From NCBI RefSeq assembly GCF_016920785.2, contig NW_024609879.1, positions 16,498,078 to 16,562,077 of the forward strand: 64,000 nt of DNA, in the 5' to 3' direction. Position 1 is the first letter of the stretch; each line of letters begins with the position of its first letter. Positions 11,216-23,006 of the stretch are shown here, piece after piece. Below the pieces are notes generated by a model. That model worked only from the letters and a program-made list of their open reading frames with translations. It had not been told where the DNA came from and ran no database searches. The position numbers and the translations under genes were made by a program. This DNA comes from Ixodes scapularis (lineage: Eukaryota; Arthropoda; Arachnida; Ixodida; Ixodidae).

Positions 11216-14200
11216 GACAACGCAGGTGAGCGGCAATGCAATGACAGTTGATTTGGTGTAGGTTGTAGTCCAAGGACAATACCTTTTAATTTGCTGACAT
11301 CAATTATCTGTGTCCACTCCACGAAGCACACAATTTCCAACTATGAGGCAGAATGCCGCTGAGTGACTTGAAGAAATAGAACGCTTGGTTGTTCTCAAAA
11401 GTGGACACCAAGCATCACCCGACTTCACTTTGCCGCACTAGACTTGCACAAGTTGCAGTGGTCGCGGAATGCAGAAGAGATCGCCATTACGGAGCGGAAG
11501 TGAAATGGCTTGGATAGCAAACACACATTGTTGCCAGCCATCAAGTCAACGGTACAGCAAAAGGCACAGCCAGGTAGGCAAAACATTCCCGAGCTTGCTG
11601 CATTGACGCGGGAAACTACCAGGAAAATTTGCGGATTAGAAGCCATTTCTGCAGCTTCAGTGCATCAGATGTCATCATGAAGTATGATTACAAGACGGCA
11701 TCAGTCAGTCAATGTTGCCACTCAACCAAACATAACACCGACGTGCCAGGAGCGTCATCGCACAACAAGGAGCATAGGTACTACGACTGAACGCCTGACA
11801 CGCGACTGTCGCAGAAAGAACTCGTTATGGAACCATTTACTAAGAGTCAATAATTATGGAATAAAGTGGAAATAAACATTTTTGATACACTAACCAAATA
11901 AACATATTTCCACATGCCTTTACGCCTTCAGAGTCTGTACACCAAGGATTGTGTTCACTGCATGCGCTGGACTTTTTGAGGACTCTCGCATCTCTGAACC
12001 TTCTATATTAATTAATTGGACATACCAGACTTGCAGACTTGTTGCATGGGACTACACCCGTTCCACCTCTCCTAAACATGTGGTGCGTCCGAAAACCAAC
12101 TCCAGTGAGGTGAAAATGTTGTTTATTAATTAATTCCCTGCAGGAGCTTTTGCAAGCATTGCAGAGAGAATACTTGAACTAAACACATGATAATACCATC
12201 AAAGCATACCGACATTAATTATTACAAAACGGGCCTAGCTACCAAAAGTAAGCACTACACTCGTAAGAAATAATAATTGCTGTAACTTGTTAATTGCAAA
12301 AAAACTAGTCACACCTCTGAGCTCCTAGTTTAACAGTATGTGTCGATGCATTGTTATATAGCAAGCCACTTCCTATAAGTATGATGCAATGGACCCTCTG
12401 CAAAACTCGATCAAGCAACACAACTGCCACGATTTGTTTTCGGCGTAAAGCACACGAATGGGGTCCAGTTCACGTCACACGCTAATGCAGCATTCAAGTC
12501 CAATAGGCGCTGAGCCGAGTTAAAGGTGATGGCTGACATAGCATTATTGTCGAACAAATGCCCAAAGTGTGAAGGCCTTGACTAATTAGACTAGTGGCTA
12601 CTGCAATTTGTTTTATCACAATTGGGCATTGGCGAAGGCTACAGTCTCGGTGAGTCAATATGCACGATGGAGACAGGCAGATGAAAATATATCATCAGAG
12701 TGCTCGTCTGCCCAGATTTGTCACACACCTTTACTCCGTTTGTCTGATTGGCTGGAGGGGGCTGTGGCGGTTACCCTTTTCCAAGTTACGGTGAAACGAA
12801 GTATAAGGAGCGCTCACTTTTGAAAAAAGTATATTGAAGAGACTGAAAGGAATGGTAGTCAACATTTTTCAACAAGACTGCTCTTCGGGCAAGGGACGAA
12901 CAGAAATATGAATCATTTTGTCCAGGTAATTAGAACAAGTAAAGAATTGACCGACTAATACAATGCACTTTTGATAAAAAAAAGTATTGCTGGAATAAAT
13001 TCTATGAAAGAGAAAAATGTGCAGTTAATCTTCTATTTGAGAGTTGCATACATTTAACGAATTGCTGATATGTGTGGTTCTATCTTTGGACCTGTAGAGA
13101 GTGGGGCTGTATTTTTTTTAAAAATTCTAAATATTAGTATGATGTATTAGACAAACATCTAAGAGGAGTATGAGCATACACATGAAGGTTATCGTGGACT
13201 ATTGATACCGCTCGGTAGTAAAGAGCACAAATACTAATTTCTAAGGGACATCGGATGTTTTGTGCAGTGATCGATAAAGGATGCGAAGACTTACTGTGTT
13301 CCGAATTCCAAGGGGTCAAAAAAACTGTTTTATGAACATAGGTAATGAGTTCGCGTGCATGCCAATTAAGCAAACGCCAGCTTTTTATTTCAAAAAAGTA
13401 TTGCGATCGAATGTGGAATCGTAGATTCGTACAAAAAGTTAAAGATCGCAGGAGCTTCCTCGCTGAAAGTCTTTATAGTTATTCGGTGACGCACAGCTGA
13501 AACTTCCCCTAGGCCCTTACGCAAGGTATAGCTTTCTCTTCGATTCTGAGACATTCCAGCGTCCAAACGAAGCTTGAAAAATGTAATTATTTTATGATTG
13601 AAGTTATTTCGTAAAATTATGGGTCCGGACATTTCATCGAATGCCGTTTCATTGAACGCCATTTCATCAAAGCCGTTTCATCGAACGCCGCCTACTTGAA
13701 CAGTAGGAATTCTACATTTAGGAAATATTTTTCTTTTTAGCTCCGGGAGGATAGCAGTGTTTTAATATTTATCATAACTTATCATATATAAAAGGAAGAA
13801 ACCTTATTTGTCACTTCCTTTTTTTAGTAAATGATGACTTCTGTTAATGTGGCGAATAAGAAGCGGGAACACTGACGACTCCTTTTCAAGGCTAGTGCAG
13901 CCTTAGCAAAGCATTTTCTTGGGGCTTCCTTAAAGAGACCCACTGAGTTACGTTGTAACAAACCGGTCAATGATTAGATTATGGACAAACAGAACCAAGA
14001 TTAGACATTCCAGTGAAACGAGCAACCAGTGAAATCACCAACTAGCTCAATGTGCAGGCGGTCGTAACATCCCAACTCGATAGCCTCCACCAAAAACTCT
14101 TTTGATCGCAACAGTTGCCAAAGTAAACGGGAACAGATACACGATAAAGAGAGGCATTGTGCAATGGTTCCCACATCAATCGTAGCTGGCGTCCTATGAC

Positions 14201-14619
14201 ACTGTGACATGGCACGTCGCAATGTAACATTGTGATGAGCTGGCCTTCCTTAACGTCCATCACCAAAAGGTGCCTACCACACACTACTGAGTTATAGGAG
14301 GTACAATTGGGGACGCAGTCTTTCCTGGAAATGAGCTTCGGCCATTTTCCGTGGTCCCAGGTGTTTGGGGTCTCGCGAAATGACAGCCGGCCCGGCACGT
14401 TCTTGCCCACAGGTACCACGAAAAATGCCAAAAACAGCACCAATATTACAATAACGCACGAGGCTTATTCACGTCGTCCACGTTTTTTGTCTTGTATGAG
14501 GAAGCGGTACACCCATGTGGTGATAGTTGGCAACCGGCAATTAAGCAGGCATTTTCAGTATACTGGAGGCTATGCTCCCTGACACTTATTCCGGCATGTC
14601 AGTCATGAAGAGCCTGGTA
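11216..14619. other. Degenerate interior of the gypsy remnant, anonymous
   Basis: No intact gene. This interval should hold the protease/RT/RNase H of the element, but I could not recognise motifs. Two AATAAA signals occur at 11861-11878. A short tandem repeat of GCCGTTTCATCGAAC-like units (about 15 bp, four units) lies at 13633-13690. A minus-strand frame (14042-14443) is open for 133 codons without a recognisable domain. Confidence 0.3.
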
Positions 14620-15420
14620 AACACCATCTTTTGGTTTCCCGGTGTTGACCAAGACAGTTAAGACCATGTAATAAGGTGCAAGACATGTGCCCAGTTCTGT
14701 TAAATGCCTTTGCTGAAGGTTCGGTTCAGCAGGTTGGATTCCAAACAACACTGAGCACGACTTCATATATATTATTCCGTACCGCTAGAGAACTACGTAA
14801 TACTGATTGCGGTCCACTCGGACACAAAACATATAGAAGCATCGGCCGAGACCACAGTGGAAGCCCAGTTCAACATCTATGGTCGATTTGGACAGCCAAG
14901 TACACTGGTGTTCGACGACGGACACTGGTTTAATAGTACTTTTTTTCAAACAGTTTTTACAGCGGTCATGTATAGCACTGCACCAACACTTTGTGTCACC
15001 CGCAGTTCAACGGCTGGGTTAGCCGAGCATGCAATGTGTAGAGTCAAGGTGGACATTCAAGCAGGTTCAGCCTTCGCAGCATTGAAACCAGGCTTGTAAG
15101 AACTTCCCCACTATTATTTAAGTTCCACTGCTGCAGAACCTCAGCAAAAAGTAGGATCGAAACACTCCTCTGAGCTGTTAGTCGGCTACTGCATCTGATC
15201 CCAGGCTGAGTTTTGCCTATATGCATTTGGACTCGTCCCCGCTCGAGAGGGGCAACCACCCTTTTGGTGCGGGAGAGAGTGCGTGGGCGCGCACTTTTGG
15301 CCTATGATTGATTCCTGAAGTTGTCTGCTCAATTGATGGTATACCAATGACAACAGTAGGAGCCCCAAGAAGATAGCACCAACAGCATGCGGATCAGCTC
15401 TGCACACGGCATCCCCACAA
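14620..15420 (+). pseudogene. Ty3/gypsy integrase remnant
   Basis: Begins with a zinc-binding-like part (FWFPGVDQD, then CKTCAQFC at about 14680), then the catalytic core: a VHSD segment (position of the first Asp), TLVFDDG at about 14900 (second Asp region) and SSTAGLAEHA at about 15010 (Glu region). The spacing matches gypsy integrases. Stops and frameshifts occur throughout, and a C-terminal extension continues to about 15420. The polypurine-like GGCGGAGAGGCGACAA lies at 15451, just before an LTR-like segment. Confidence 0.65.
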
Positions 15421-15466
15421 GTGGACCAGCCTGCCTGTAGTACTTTTTTTGGCGGAGAGGCGACAA

Positions 15467-15740
15467 TGTTGGAGGTTTGGTGGTTCAACGATCAGGCTGC
15501 TCCTTGGCAGCAGGAGGCATTCAAAAAAGGCCGGAGAGTGGCCAGGGGATGGATTGCCTTGACGGGAGATGAGTGGTGGTCGGGATTCATGGTCAGCGTG
15601 GACCCCGCCGGCGAGAAAGCAGAGGGCATTGACTTTTAGGTTTAGGTTTAATTACAGAGCAGAACATCGGAACTGAAGAACAAGAACGGCAAAAGAGGCA
15701 CGAGCTCGGGCTTGAGCTTCCGCTCAGAATGGAACAAATA
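15467..15740 (+). repeat. LTR-like segment, copy 1
   Basis: Starts TGTTGG after a purine-rich tract and continues GGTTCAACGATCAGGCTGCT...TTTTAGGTTTAGGTTTAAT...GAGCAGAACATC...AACGGCAAAAGAGGC. A related segment starts TGTTGATGG at 18243 with the same order of phrases. Position after integrase and the TG start fit a 3' LTR. The right end could not be fixed; it may reach the TTAA element at 15836. Confidence 0.5.
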
Positions 15741-15835
15741 GTGTCCGTGATGATGCAACAAACTAGTAAAAGCGAATTATTACATTCTTCCTTCCCGATT
15801 TATTTTTTTTAACAAAGCCTCAACAAGGACATTAA

Positions 15836-16296
15836 GGGGGTACAGAATCGAATATTCCCAGAACAGTTCAAAATGGGTGAAATATGATCTATGATATCCG
15901 TAAACGATAATCGGACACTCGTATATTTAGCAAAAGGCAAATTTCTTGTTCCAACCGACAGATCCTGACGAGGGCTTCAAAATCAGCCATCGAGTTTGCG
16001 CGATGCGCCTCGGGTAATTTGCTTGTGATGTGACGCTCACAACATCGCGGGTCCACACATGACCAGGGGTACCGCAACGCCGTGCCGTGGCGTTGCTCCT
16101 GATGGACCCGTGACGTGAGACATTCCAACAAAGCTCTGCCCCCCAAACTACCAGGTGGTATTAGGAAATCGTTTTATTCGTTTTAAAATCGCTTTTCTTG
16201 CGTTTACGGACGAAAGACGGCTCTTCGTGAGCTGCTGTCATAAAGGAGACCACGTATACACAGAAAAATGCCCTAAAATTTCGCTTCCGCACCCCT
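15836..16296. mobile_element. TTAA-flanked non-autonomous element (piggyBac-like)
   Basis: Flanked by TTAA at 15832-15835 and 16297-16300. Ends are related inverted sequences: GGGGGTACAGAATCGAAT at the left; from the right, AGGGGTGCGGAAGCGAAAT. The TTAA duplication is the signature of piggyBac (and Kolobok) transposition. No transposase; 461 bp, so a MITE. Confidence 0.6.
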
Positions 16297-16300
16297 TTAA

Positions 16301-17087
16301 AGGGGAACAAAAAACTACTGCTCTCCTTTTCTTAATATCTTTTTCTTACAGCTGAGCTGTTAAGGGCTTCCCAGCATCGTGTCCCCCGCAAAGAAATGTC
16401 AACAGAGAACTCTGGTTGCCGCCGTCGCTCATAGATGGCGGTAGTTGTCCAGAGTTTTGTGTTGGCCGGTTGTCCGCTTGTCGCCGTGGCTCATAGATGG
16501 CGAAACCTTTCGAGCGTTTCCACTATGGTTTTCCGACTTCCGGCCGGGCGTCACTTCATTCCCACGATAGTACAGCTTCGCTGGTCTTCCTTCTTCACCA
16601 AAGGGGAAGGGCAAAAAGCTTTATTTGACAATAGCTACAGAGAGACTATAATGATAAAAAACACAAAAATACGACACTTATCTTTTCAAACACAGAAGCA
16701 CTCAACCAGAAATTATATTGAAAAAACTGCACATTCGTGGAAAGTTAGTCATATTGGAGATATTTGCAGCCAGAGAAAATGTCGGTTCAACGGCTGCTGT
16801 TGAGGTCACCTGTGTTTATGATGAAAACGTTTTCTTAGAACCAAACACCAAAAAAGAAACAATTAATTTCCCAACAATGCGATTCACCGAAAGCACTCGT
16901 CATGAACAGAGATTATGCCAGTTTCTTCACGGACGGGCAGCCGTTGATGAAGCTTCGTGGCACGTGCTGGTGTGCGCTGGCTCTTCGCCATAGGATATCG
17001 AGCGAGGAAGCTAATGAAGACAGCGGCCGCCTTGTAAACGCCAAATTCTCGGGAGGCCGGAGCTTGGCAGTCATCTTGCGCGCTTAC
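16301..17087. other. Anonymous stretch
   Basis: No gene or repeat border recognised. TCATAGATGGCG occurs twice (about 16430 and 16492), as part of an imperfect ~60-bp direct repeat containing GTTGTCC/GTTGTCCGC. Confidence 0.3.
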
Positions 17088-17089
17088 TA

Positions 17090-17288
17090 CATTCCATTCA
17101 CCCCTAAGCTGAGACTGCGGTGGAACCTACGTCATCGTCGGACCAATCATAGATCTCTTTCACCAAGTGATCACACTCCCGCTGATACCCACGCGCAGAG
17201 AACTGAGTTAGGTAATGAAAGGGAGGCGGCTGATTGTTACGGTGGGGACGAAGTTCCCACTGCAGTCTCAGCTTTGGGGTGAACGGAG
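17090..17288. mobile_element. TA-flanked MITE (Tc1/mariner-like)
   Basis: 199 bp with ~30-bp imperfect terminal inverted repeats: TTCACCCCTAAGCTGAGACT at the left and, from the right, TTCACCCCAAAGCTGAGACT. A TA dinucleotide flanks each end (17088-17089, 17289-17290). Short length, TIRs and TA target site fit a Tc1/mariner-derived MITE. Confidence 0.7.
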
Positions 17289-17424
17289 TATAGGGCAGCA
17301 TGTCTCAATGCCATGACGTTTTGTGAAGTCCTAAAACGGGGCGCAGCAGAGCGACTGGCCGAAGGGAAAAGATCATACGATTTGAAATGCCACGTCTTGC
17401 AGGGTAGACTGGTAAACTGAACGA

Positions 17425-18240
17425 TCACGAGCGTTGGAACACTGTGAAGAACCTCAGGGGCTTATTTGCTACCGTGAAAGAACTGAAGGAACACAGGCGT
17501 TGGAACACTGCAAAGAACCCCAATAGCTTATATACTGCCCTAACAAAACTGGACGAGCACGAGCGCAAGAACATCGTGAAAAACTGCAGGGGCTCTTTTT
17601 CTGCGAGGGAGAAGTTAAAGGGGCGGTGCAACGATTTTCGGACTTCGGTCAAAGATTTCTGGAAGTTGCCCCCTGACACTTCTGAAGTAAAGAACAGAAA
17701 ACCGATTTCGCCTGCGTGTCCTAGTTGTTGCGTAAAAAAAAGATAAAGATTGTCATTTCGGGCACCCCTCAACTCACTCCCAGCCTTCAGGGTCACACCT
17801 GGTCGCACTCCCAGTGACGTCATTCGGAGTGCCGTGTAGCTTCCCGTGTGCTATTTCGGAGGACACTTCCCCTCCCTCTCTCTGCGTACATTAGCGGGCG
17901 CTATGCTGCAGCTTAGAGCCGAGCGAGGTCATGTAATCTTTCCGCCGTAGTTCCTTCGGCTGCCACTTGGGGCTGCAGGTGGGGGAAAAAGCTCGACTTT
18001 TGCTTTGCGATTATGCAGCGGAATCGCGACATTTTTAATGAAGGAAGTGTTTTCTCTATCCTCCGGGACACGATAAACAACGTAAAAATGACGAGATGCA
18101 AATTCTTTTAATCATAAAATCGTTGCACCGCCCCTTTAAGCGGTCGAAGAAACGGGATGGGCCGACAAGCTCGGCCGACGCACCAAAACGTAGCAGCGGC
18201 CGGCGCACCAAAATGTAGTGATTCTCTGATGGACACGCGA
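17425..18240 (+). pseudogene. 66-bp in-frame repeat ORF split by a TTAA element
   Basis: Three tandem copies of a 66-bp unit encode a 22-residue motif of the form H-E/R-R-W-N-x-x-K-N...A-x-x-K-L-x-E (17425-17618). The third unit ends at a TTAA, where the 517-bp element 17619-18135 is inserted. If that element and one TTAA are removed, the same frame stays open past the insertion to a stop near 18245. Beyond it lies an LTR-like segment, so this may be the 3' coding end of a retroelement of the family at 14620-15740. No domain recognised; the charged heptad-like pattern suggests a helical repeat. Confidence 0.4.
17619..18135. mobile_element. TTAA-flanked non-autonomous element (piggyBac-like)
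   Basis: Flanked by TTAA at 17615-17618 and 18136-18139. Terminal inverted repeats are near-perfect over 20 bases: AGGGGCGGTGCAACGATTTT at the left and its complement at the right end. 517 bp, no transposase. It interrupts the reading frame of the 66-bp repeat ORF. Confidence 0.75.
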
Positions 18241-18242
18241 CG

Positions 18243-18600
18243 ATGTTGATGGTTCGACGATCAGGCTGCTACTTGCCGGCAGGAGACATCTAGGAAGGGC
18301 CAATTACAGCGGCCCGGTTATGGAGTGCCCTAACGAAACGAGGTAGAGGTGATCGACTTTGAGGTTTAGGTTTAATGAATCATAGAGCAGAACATCAAAA
18401 CTGAAGAACACGAACGGCAAAAGAGGCGAGAGTTCGGGCTCCAGCTGGTGCTTATAGGCAACCGGAATGCAGTTTTCCACTACATATTGCGCATCTAGAG
18501 GCTGCGAAATAAAGAAACTGTGTAGGCCAATTCCGGATCGGTCGCGGGGACTGCGGGCGGGCGTATTTAGGGGACGCCTTTCTCGGAGGTCGATACAGAG
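18243..18600 (+). repeat. LTR-like segment, copy 2
   Basis: Starts TGTTGATGGTTCGACGATCA and follows the same order as 15467-15740 (CAGGCTGCT, GAGGTTTAGGTTTAAT, GAGCAGAACATC, AACGGCAAAAGAGGC). It is cut by the hAT element that begins at 18601 and probably continues after 19788. Confidence 0.5.
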
Positions 18601-19780
18601 CAGTCTTGTACACGTTACTAAAAAAAAGTAATCGATTACAATTACTATTACTCTTGGCTAAAAAGTATTCGATTAGATTACTTGATTACTCGACGGCAAA
18701 AGTAATTGGACATTGCTTGAAGAAGTAATCGTTACTTTTCCGATTACTTTATTGTGTCAAGACACATCTTTAGCGCTCATAACAATGAACTACTTCCAAC
18801 CTATATTTCACATTTGCACAAGTATTGAAGAAGAAAAACTGGCTCCCTCTTCGTGGTCGTTGCACCTTCACAATGCGGACACAAGCAAAGAATTCGTTTG
18901 AAGACGTTTAATGATTTGGGCGTTCGCCAGTGTGTGTGTGTGTGTGGGGCGGGGGAGGGGGGGGGGGGGAGCGGAGGGGGCTCTAGATCTTGTTAAGCTT
19001 GAGCATGGGTTGTCGCTCAAAGTTTGCGTCGCTCATTTTATTATTCACATGTGGATGAGCTCGCATGTTATATAAAAGAGCAGCAGCTCCAGGATTTGAA
19101 ACGGATCACGTGTAGTATCCATTAGCGGAAGAGATCGCCCAGACCACTTCTCAACTCGAAACATTGCTTGTCACAAAGACCACGTAGGGGAAATGGGGAA
19201 ATATTTCAGCTGCCTTAGTTCTATTTTGCCTCCGCTTTAGACATTCTTCGGTTCTTGTTCTCCTACGGGCTGCGAGTAGGTACTCTAAGCAGGATTTTTT
19301 AATTTTTTTATTTCTGTGTGTGTGTGCGTGAGGGGGCTAGTTTGAACGAAAGACTCAAAAAAGCTACATTCTGCTTCCTCAAACTTTGCCCTGAATGGCC
19401 TTTGTCACGCACTGTGGCTTCCCTGGGGCTTCCCACTCCCAGTCCCCAGCTCGAAAAATAAAAAAAACGGACATTCCACAGAAACTAGATTGACCTCGTT
19501 TCCTACAGCTCCGCAAAAATCTTTCTTTTTTCCGTTCGAAAAAAAAGCAAATTTCATTTTTGTCATTTCATAAAAAAAAAGGCGTGTGCCCGGGGGGGGG
19601 GGGGGGGGGGTCCCGTGGACAATATGTAACGGTTACAAGTAATTTTATTACTTCAAAAAGTAATAAGATTACTCTTGTGATTACTGCCTAATAAAAGTAA
19701 TAAACTGATTACAAAATTACTCCAAGAAGTAATCGATTACAAGTAATTTGATTACTTGTAATGCGTACGGTACAAGTCTG
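18601..19780 (+). mobile_element. hAT non-autonomous element, copy 1
   Basis: 1180 bp bounded by a perfect 8-bp target duplication ATACAGAG (18593-18600 and 19781-19788). Ends are CAGTCTTGTACACGTTA at the left and, from the right, CAGACTTGTACCGTACG, followed on both sides by subterminal AGTAATC/GATTACT arrays. 8-bp duplications with CAG...CTG ends are diagnostic of hAT transposons. No transposase frame. Copy 2 (27129-28182) matches along its whole length apart from an internal deletion. It contains a 19-G run at 19592-19610. Confidence 0.92.
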
Positions 19781-19975
19781 ATACAGAGCAAAACAAAAAA
19801 AAAAAAAAACAGAGTAGTAGTTTGACGTCTGCGACGTCATGCCCGGTTTTCGTCAAAATAGAGCTATTTGTTCCTATTTATTACCTTGACATCTTCACCC
19901 CTTCACATCCCGCACTCCTCCGGAGTGTGCCTCCAGCTCGTTCCCCCGAAATCAACACAACTGTCATAGTTATTA

Positions 19976-20703
19976 GGAAGTTTTAGAATAACGTACACAA
20001 TTTTAGCGCACGCTAGCGCTAAATTTAGCGCTTGTATTAGCGCAGGTGACGTGAGAGAGGTTTAGAATAGCGTTTCTCCGTCGCGACGCAAAAGCCCAAC
20101 CATCTCGCGCTTGCGACGCCACCAAGATACGGTAACAATTTTTATTTCACACACGAAATGCTGTAACTTTAGATAAAACAAGTTTTTCGGTCCAGAGTAT
20201 TATTTTAGAATTGTTTAAAAATGAGAATGCGACGCGAGCGGTTGACCGGTCGTGTCCGCTTGCGTCGCCTCGGCAAGAGAGGTCTCGTGTACTGACCTTC
20301 GCACATCGTACCTTCGCCGAGAAATGTTCGCGCGTCGCAAGCATCAAGTTGCCGGTGATTGTTGCCAAACTGAGTACAATGTTGTCCGGTATTGAAAATC
20401 GCATTCGCGAGGATGCCGCCTACGTCGCATTCACGACGCCGCCAAAGCAGCCGCCAACATAATCCAGGGAAGCCGCCATTTTTTTAACTCAGCTCGTCTT
20501 GGCTTTAGCCAACTTCTCATCACAAATCCTCCTTCGAGAAGCGCAAAGACTCCTTGCGTACGGACGCTATTTCCGAGAAATGGCGCACGCTAAAATTGTG
20601 CACGCAAAGCGCAAAACCTGGTTTGCGTTCGAAGCACGCGCAGTGGCGACGACGCTATTCTTTGCGTACGCAAAGCTTTAGCGTGCGCTATTCTAAAACT
20701 CCC
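19976..20703. mobile_element. TA-flanked TIR element
   Basis: 728 bp. Left end GGAAGTTTTAGAATAACG, right end read inward GGGAGTTTTAGAATAGCG, each flanked by TA (19974-19975, 20704-20705). Subterminal sequence is rich in TTAGCG and GCGTACGCAAAG motifs on both sides. The interior has short frames on both strands but no recognisable transposase. Likely a Tc1/mariner-type MITE; superfamily uncertain. Confidence 0.65.
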
Positions 20704-21196
20704 TAGTAAAAGACGGCCCGTGCCAGTCGTTTGCAGAGCGACGTAGATGGAAACATATCTCTGCGGCGTTTTTCGCGGCCTCGGAGATGCAGGAGCGAGC
20801 CGACGGCGCGTTTGATCGAAGTGCTACGGGACCGATCTTTTACGATTACCACTCGATACTGACTTGACACTCGGCAGAGAAAGGTGGGACCGGCATTGTT
20901 TAGCTCCCACAAACTGTTATAGATCGACAGTGACGTACAGTCGTGTCAGAATAAAAATGGCATACTAATAACAAAGTGTAGGTACATACTGTGTTGCGAA
21001 GGTAATCCATAAGGCGTTTATTCAAGCTCCATATTACACAAAACAAGAAGAAAGAATCGATGAGAGCCCCTTTTTGACGACAGCGTTCGTCACCGCTGCC
21101 TCGGAAAACAAGGGGATGACAAGGGGGAGAGATTGACCCTAAATATGAAGTCAGCGATCAAATTATAATACGGGAGGGGTCCACAAGGGTTGCTCC

Positions 21197-21246
21197 CGAC
21201 CGGCTGGCTTGCTAAATGGACTTCCATTTAGCAAGCCAGCCGGTCG
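21197..21246. repeat. Perfect hairpin, 24-bp arms
   Basis: Arms 21197-21220 and 21223-21246 are exact complements separated by two bases. The centre reads TAAATGGACTTCCATTTA. No element border was found around it. Confidence 0.85.
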
Positions 21247-21312
21247 TGGGCAGACGGTCTTGGCCAAGGACCGTCAGAGCAACGCTGCGCCGAATCGGAG
21301 TGCCGGCTAGGG

Positions 21313-21684
21313 CTAAATTCTGCCCAGTGAGTTCGGTGGGTGCCATCGTTGCCGTTGTAGCTTCTCCCGGGTGTTTGTGGATCCAGCGTTAGTGTTCGTC
21401 GTGGCCGGTTTCGAGTACTTTCTTATTTTTTCTTGCTGCTTGAAATCGGGACCCGCGAGAAGAGCACGTAGAAAAATATATGTCCATTGGTCGTCGCGAC
21501 CAAGTAACTGAGCGACGTTGTCGGTCATGTTGATTTGATCGCAGAAAGACGATTCCGGAGCTGTTGTCATAGATACATTATTGGCGTTTCGTGAATCTGG
21601 CCTCTGTTGTTTAGCGCATGGCACTGCAACACACCACAACCGCCGCCTCCCCCCGCCCCAGCACTGGACACAAACAATCTGCAC
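21313..21684 (-). CDS. Hypothetical ORF
   Basis: A 123-codon minus-strand frame. From an internal Met near 21570 the composition becomes protein-like, with motifs MTDNVAQLLGRDDQW and FLRALLAGPDFKQQEKI, then a polar tail rich in Asn, Thr and Arg. No domain recognised; splice sites were not defined. It could be a short exon of a real gene or chance. Confidence 0.25.
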   Translation of the reverse strand: MQIVCVQCWGGGRRRLWCVAVPCAKQQRPDSRNANNVSMTTAPESSFCDQINMTDNVAQLLGRDDQWTYIFLRALLAGPDFKQQEKIRKYSKPATTNTNAGSTNTREKLQRQRWHPPNSLGRI

Positions 21685-21970
21685 TAAACTCTCCGCAAAA
21701 CGTGAAAATAAAAACTATATATTCTTGCTTGTTATTGCGTTTGCGGCAGTGACGTCACGGACGTCACTGCCCTGTATCAACCTCCGAAAAAGGCGTCCCC
21801 GTATTTAGAAACAACGTGTGAACGTGGTGTTTCGGAACGGCGTGTGCCTTTTTCCAACCGTTTTTCGTAAAACTAAGTCCCAACTTCACGTCTCTATGAC
21901 CTCACCGGGTTCCTGTGACATCTCGCCTACTCCTAAAGTTATGCTTGGTAGAAAAGCGTGTTGGTTTAAG

Positions 21971-22090
21971 TCATGAATGAAGAAAGATTAAAACAATTAA
22001 AACAGGGACAACACAGCCACATCTTTCATAGGTGAAAGTTGTGGTTGTGTTGTCCCTGTTTTAATTGTTTTATTCTTTCTTCATCCATGT
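21971..22090. repeat. Inverted repeat, ~55-bp arms
   Basis: TGAAGAAAGATTAAAACAAT...ACAACACAGCCACA at the left is complemented by TGTGGTTGTGTTGTCCCTG...CTTTCTTCA at the right with a few mismatches, around a very short spacer near 22030. Typical of a foldback MITE; target duplication not identified. Its right end abuts the THAP fragment. Confidence 0.75.
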
Positions 22091-22095
22091 CCTAA

Positions 22096-22356
22096 AGTTC
22101 CCCCCAAAATAGAAGTCGCTACTGCTGCGTAAAGAACTGCCATAGTCGCGAAGGTGATTCAAGCGTCAAACTTTACCGCTTCACTTCGAGATCTTGGGAA
22201 GCGACACGGCGACAGAACTGGATTACTGCAGTGCGACGTATCGGGGAAGTGAATTTTGCATTAATTGTGGAAGTATACAAAAATATAGGTGGAGGTTCGG
22301 AAAGTGGTCTGACGAACTCGTTTTGCAGACCAGTCGGCAAAATAACATATTTATAG
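22096..22356 (+). pseudogene. THAP zinc-finger fragment
   Basis: Open from 22096 to a stop at 22354-22356. The start reads RYCCVKNCHSREGDSSVKLY, then RF near residue 28 and a conserved-type Trp in RRQNWITAVRR. The Cys pair, the L-Y-R-F segment and the Trp are the N-terminal half of the THAP C2CH domain, a DNA-binding module found in P-element-type transposases and in host regulators. The second zinc-ligand pair (C..H) and the AVPTIF tail are not found downstream, and no initiating Met precedes it, so it is a partial exon or a broken gene. Whether it is TE-derived or host cannot be told. Confidence 0.5.
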
Positions 22357-22794
22357 AAGTTGTTTTACGGAGTCATTTGGACAGGAACATAGAGAAATAC
22401 GGTAGGAACAATCGGGCCGATTGTTGCTTCGCTGTGACGTCGAGAATCAGGCGATCAGGTCTTCAAGCAAGAAATCCGTCGGCCCGTTCCGGCATTCGTA
22501 GTTGTATGCGTGCATATCAGATCGGCACGCGCGGTCGCAACCAAAACCTTCCGAACCTGCAACATTTCAAACAGTGGATTTTCGTAGCACAAAGTTTTGT
22601 TTGTTTCGCCAACCAAATTTAATTCTGAGTTTGGTAACAAATGTGACGGCGTGCAGAAAACAGGATGCAAAAGTTTTTCTTCGGAAAAAGCTCATGCGAA
22701 GGGTAAATATCCTCACACGTACACTTCGTTGCCTGTTGCCATTCTACAGAGACTAGTGTACTGTACTCTAGCATGGAAAGTTCGGTTCTAATAG

Positions 22795-23002
22795 ACCGAT
22801 CTCACCAGCCAGTTTGACTACGCCACCGCTGCCGCAATGCATCGAGGGAACTTTAGTTTTTCTGCACGTGCGACAACCTTGCTGGAGCTCTGCGCGAGTG
22901 GAGCACGAGACAGCACGAGCCCTCTCGAGCACTTCCGTTTGCCTCCTGTGAACTAAAGTAATGGCGGCGCCACGCATGGACCGAACGCTTGGTGAGATCG
23001 GT
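22795..23002. mobile_element. Short TIR element
   Basis: ACCGATCTCACCA at the left and its exact complement TGGTGAGATCGGT at the right bound 208 bp. Target duplication unclear. Its interior segment 22860-22948 recurs in the opposite orientation at 33146-33236. Confidence 0.5.
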
Positions 23003-23006
23003 TTAT

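Noticed and set aside
15638..15655. Telomere-like TTTAGG repeats (TTTTAGGTTTAGGTTTA)
   Set aside because: Only two units, and the same phrase occurs in the related LTR-like segment at 18365, so it is part of that repeat.
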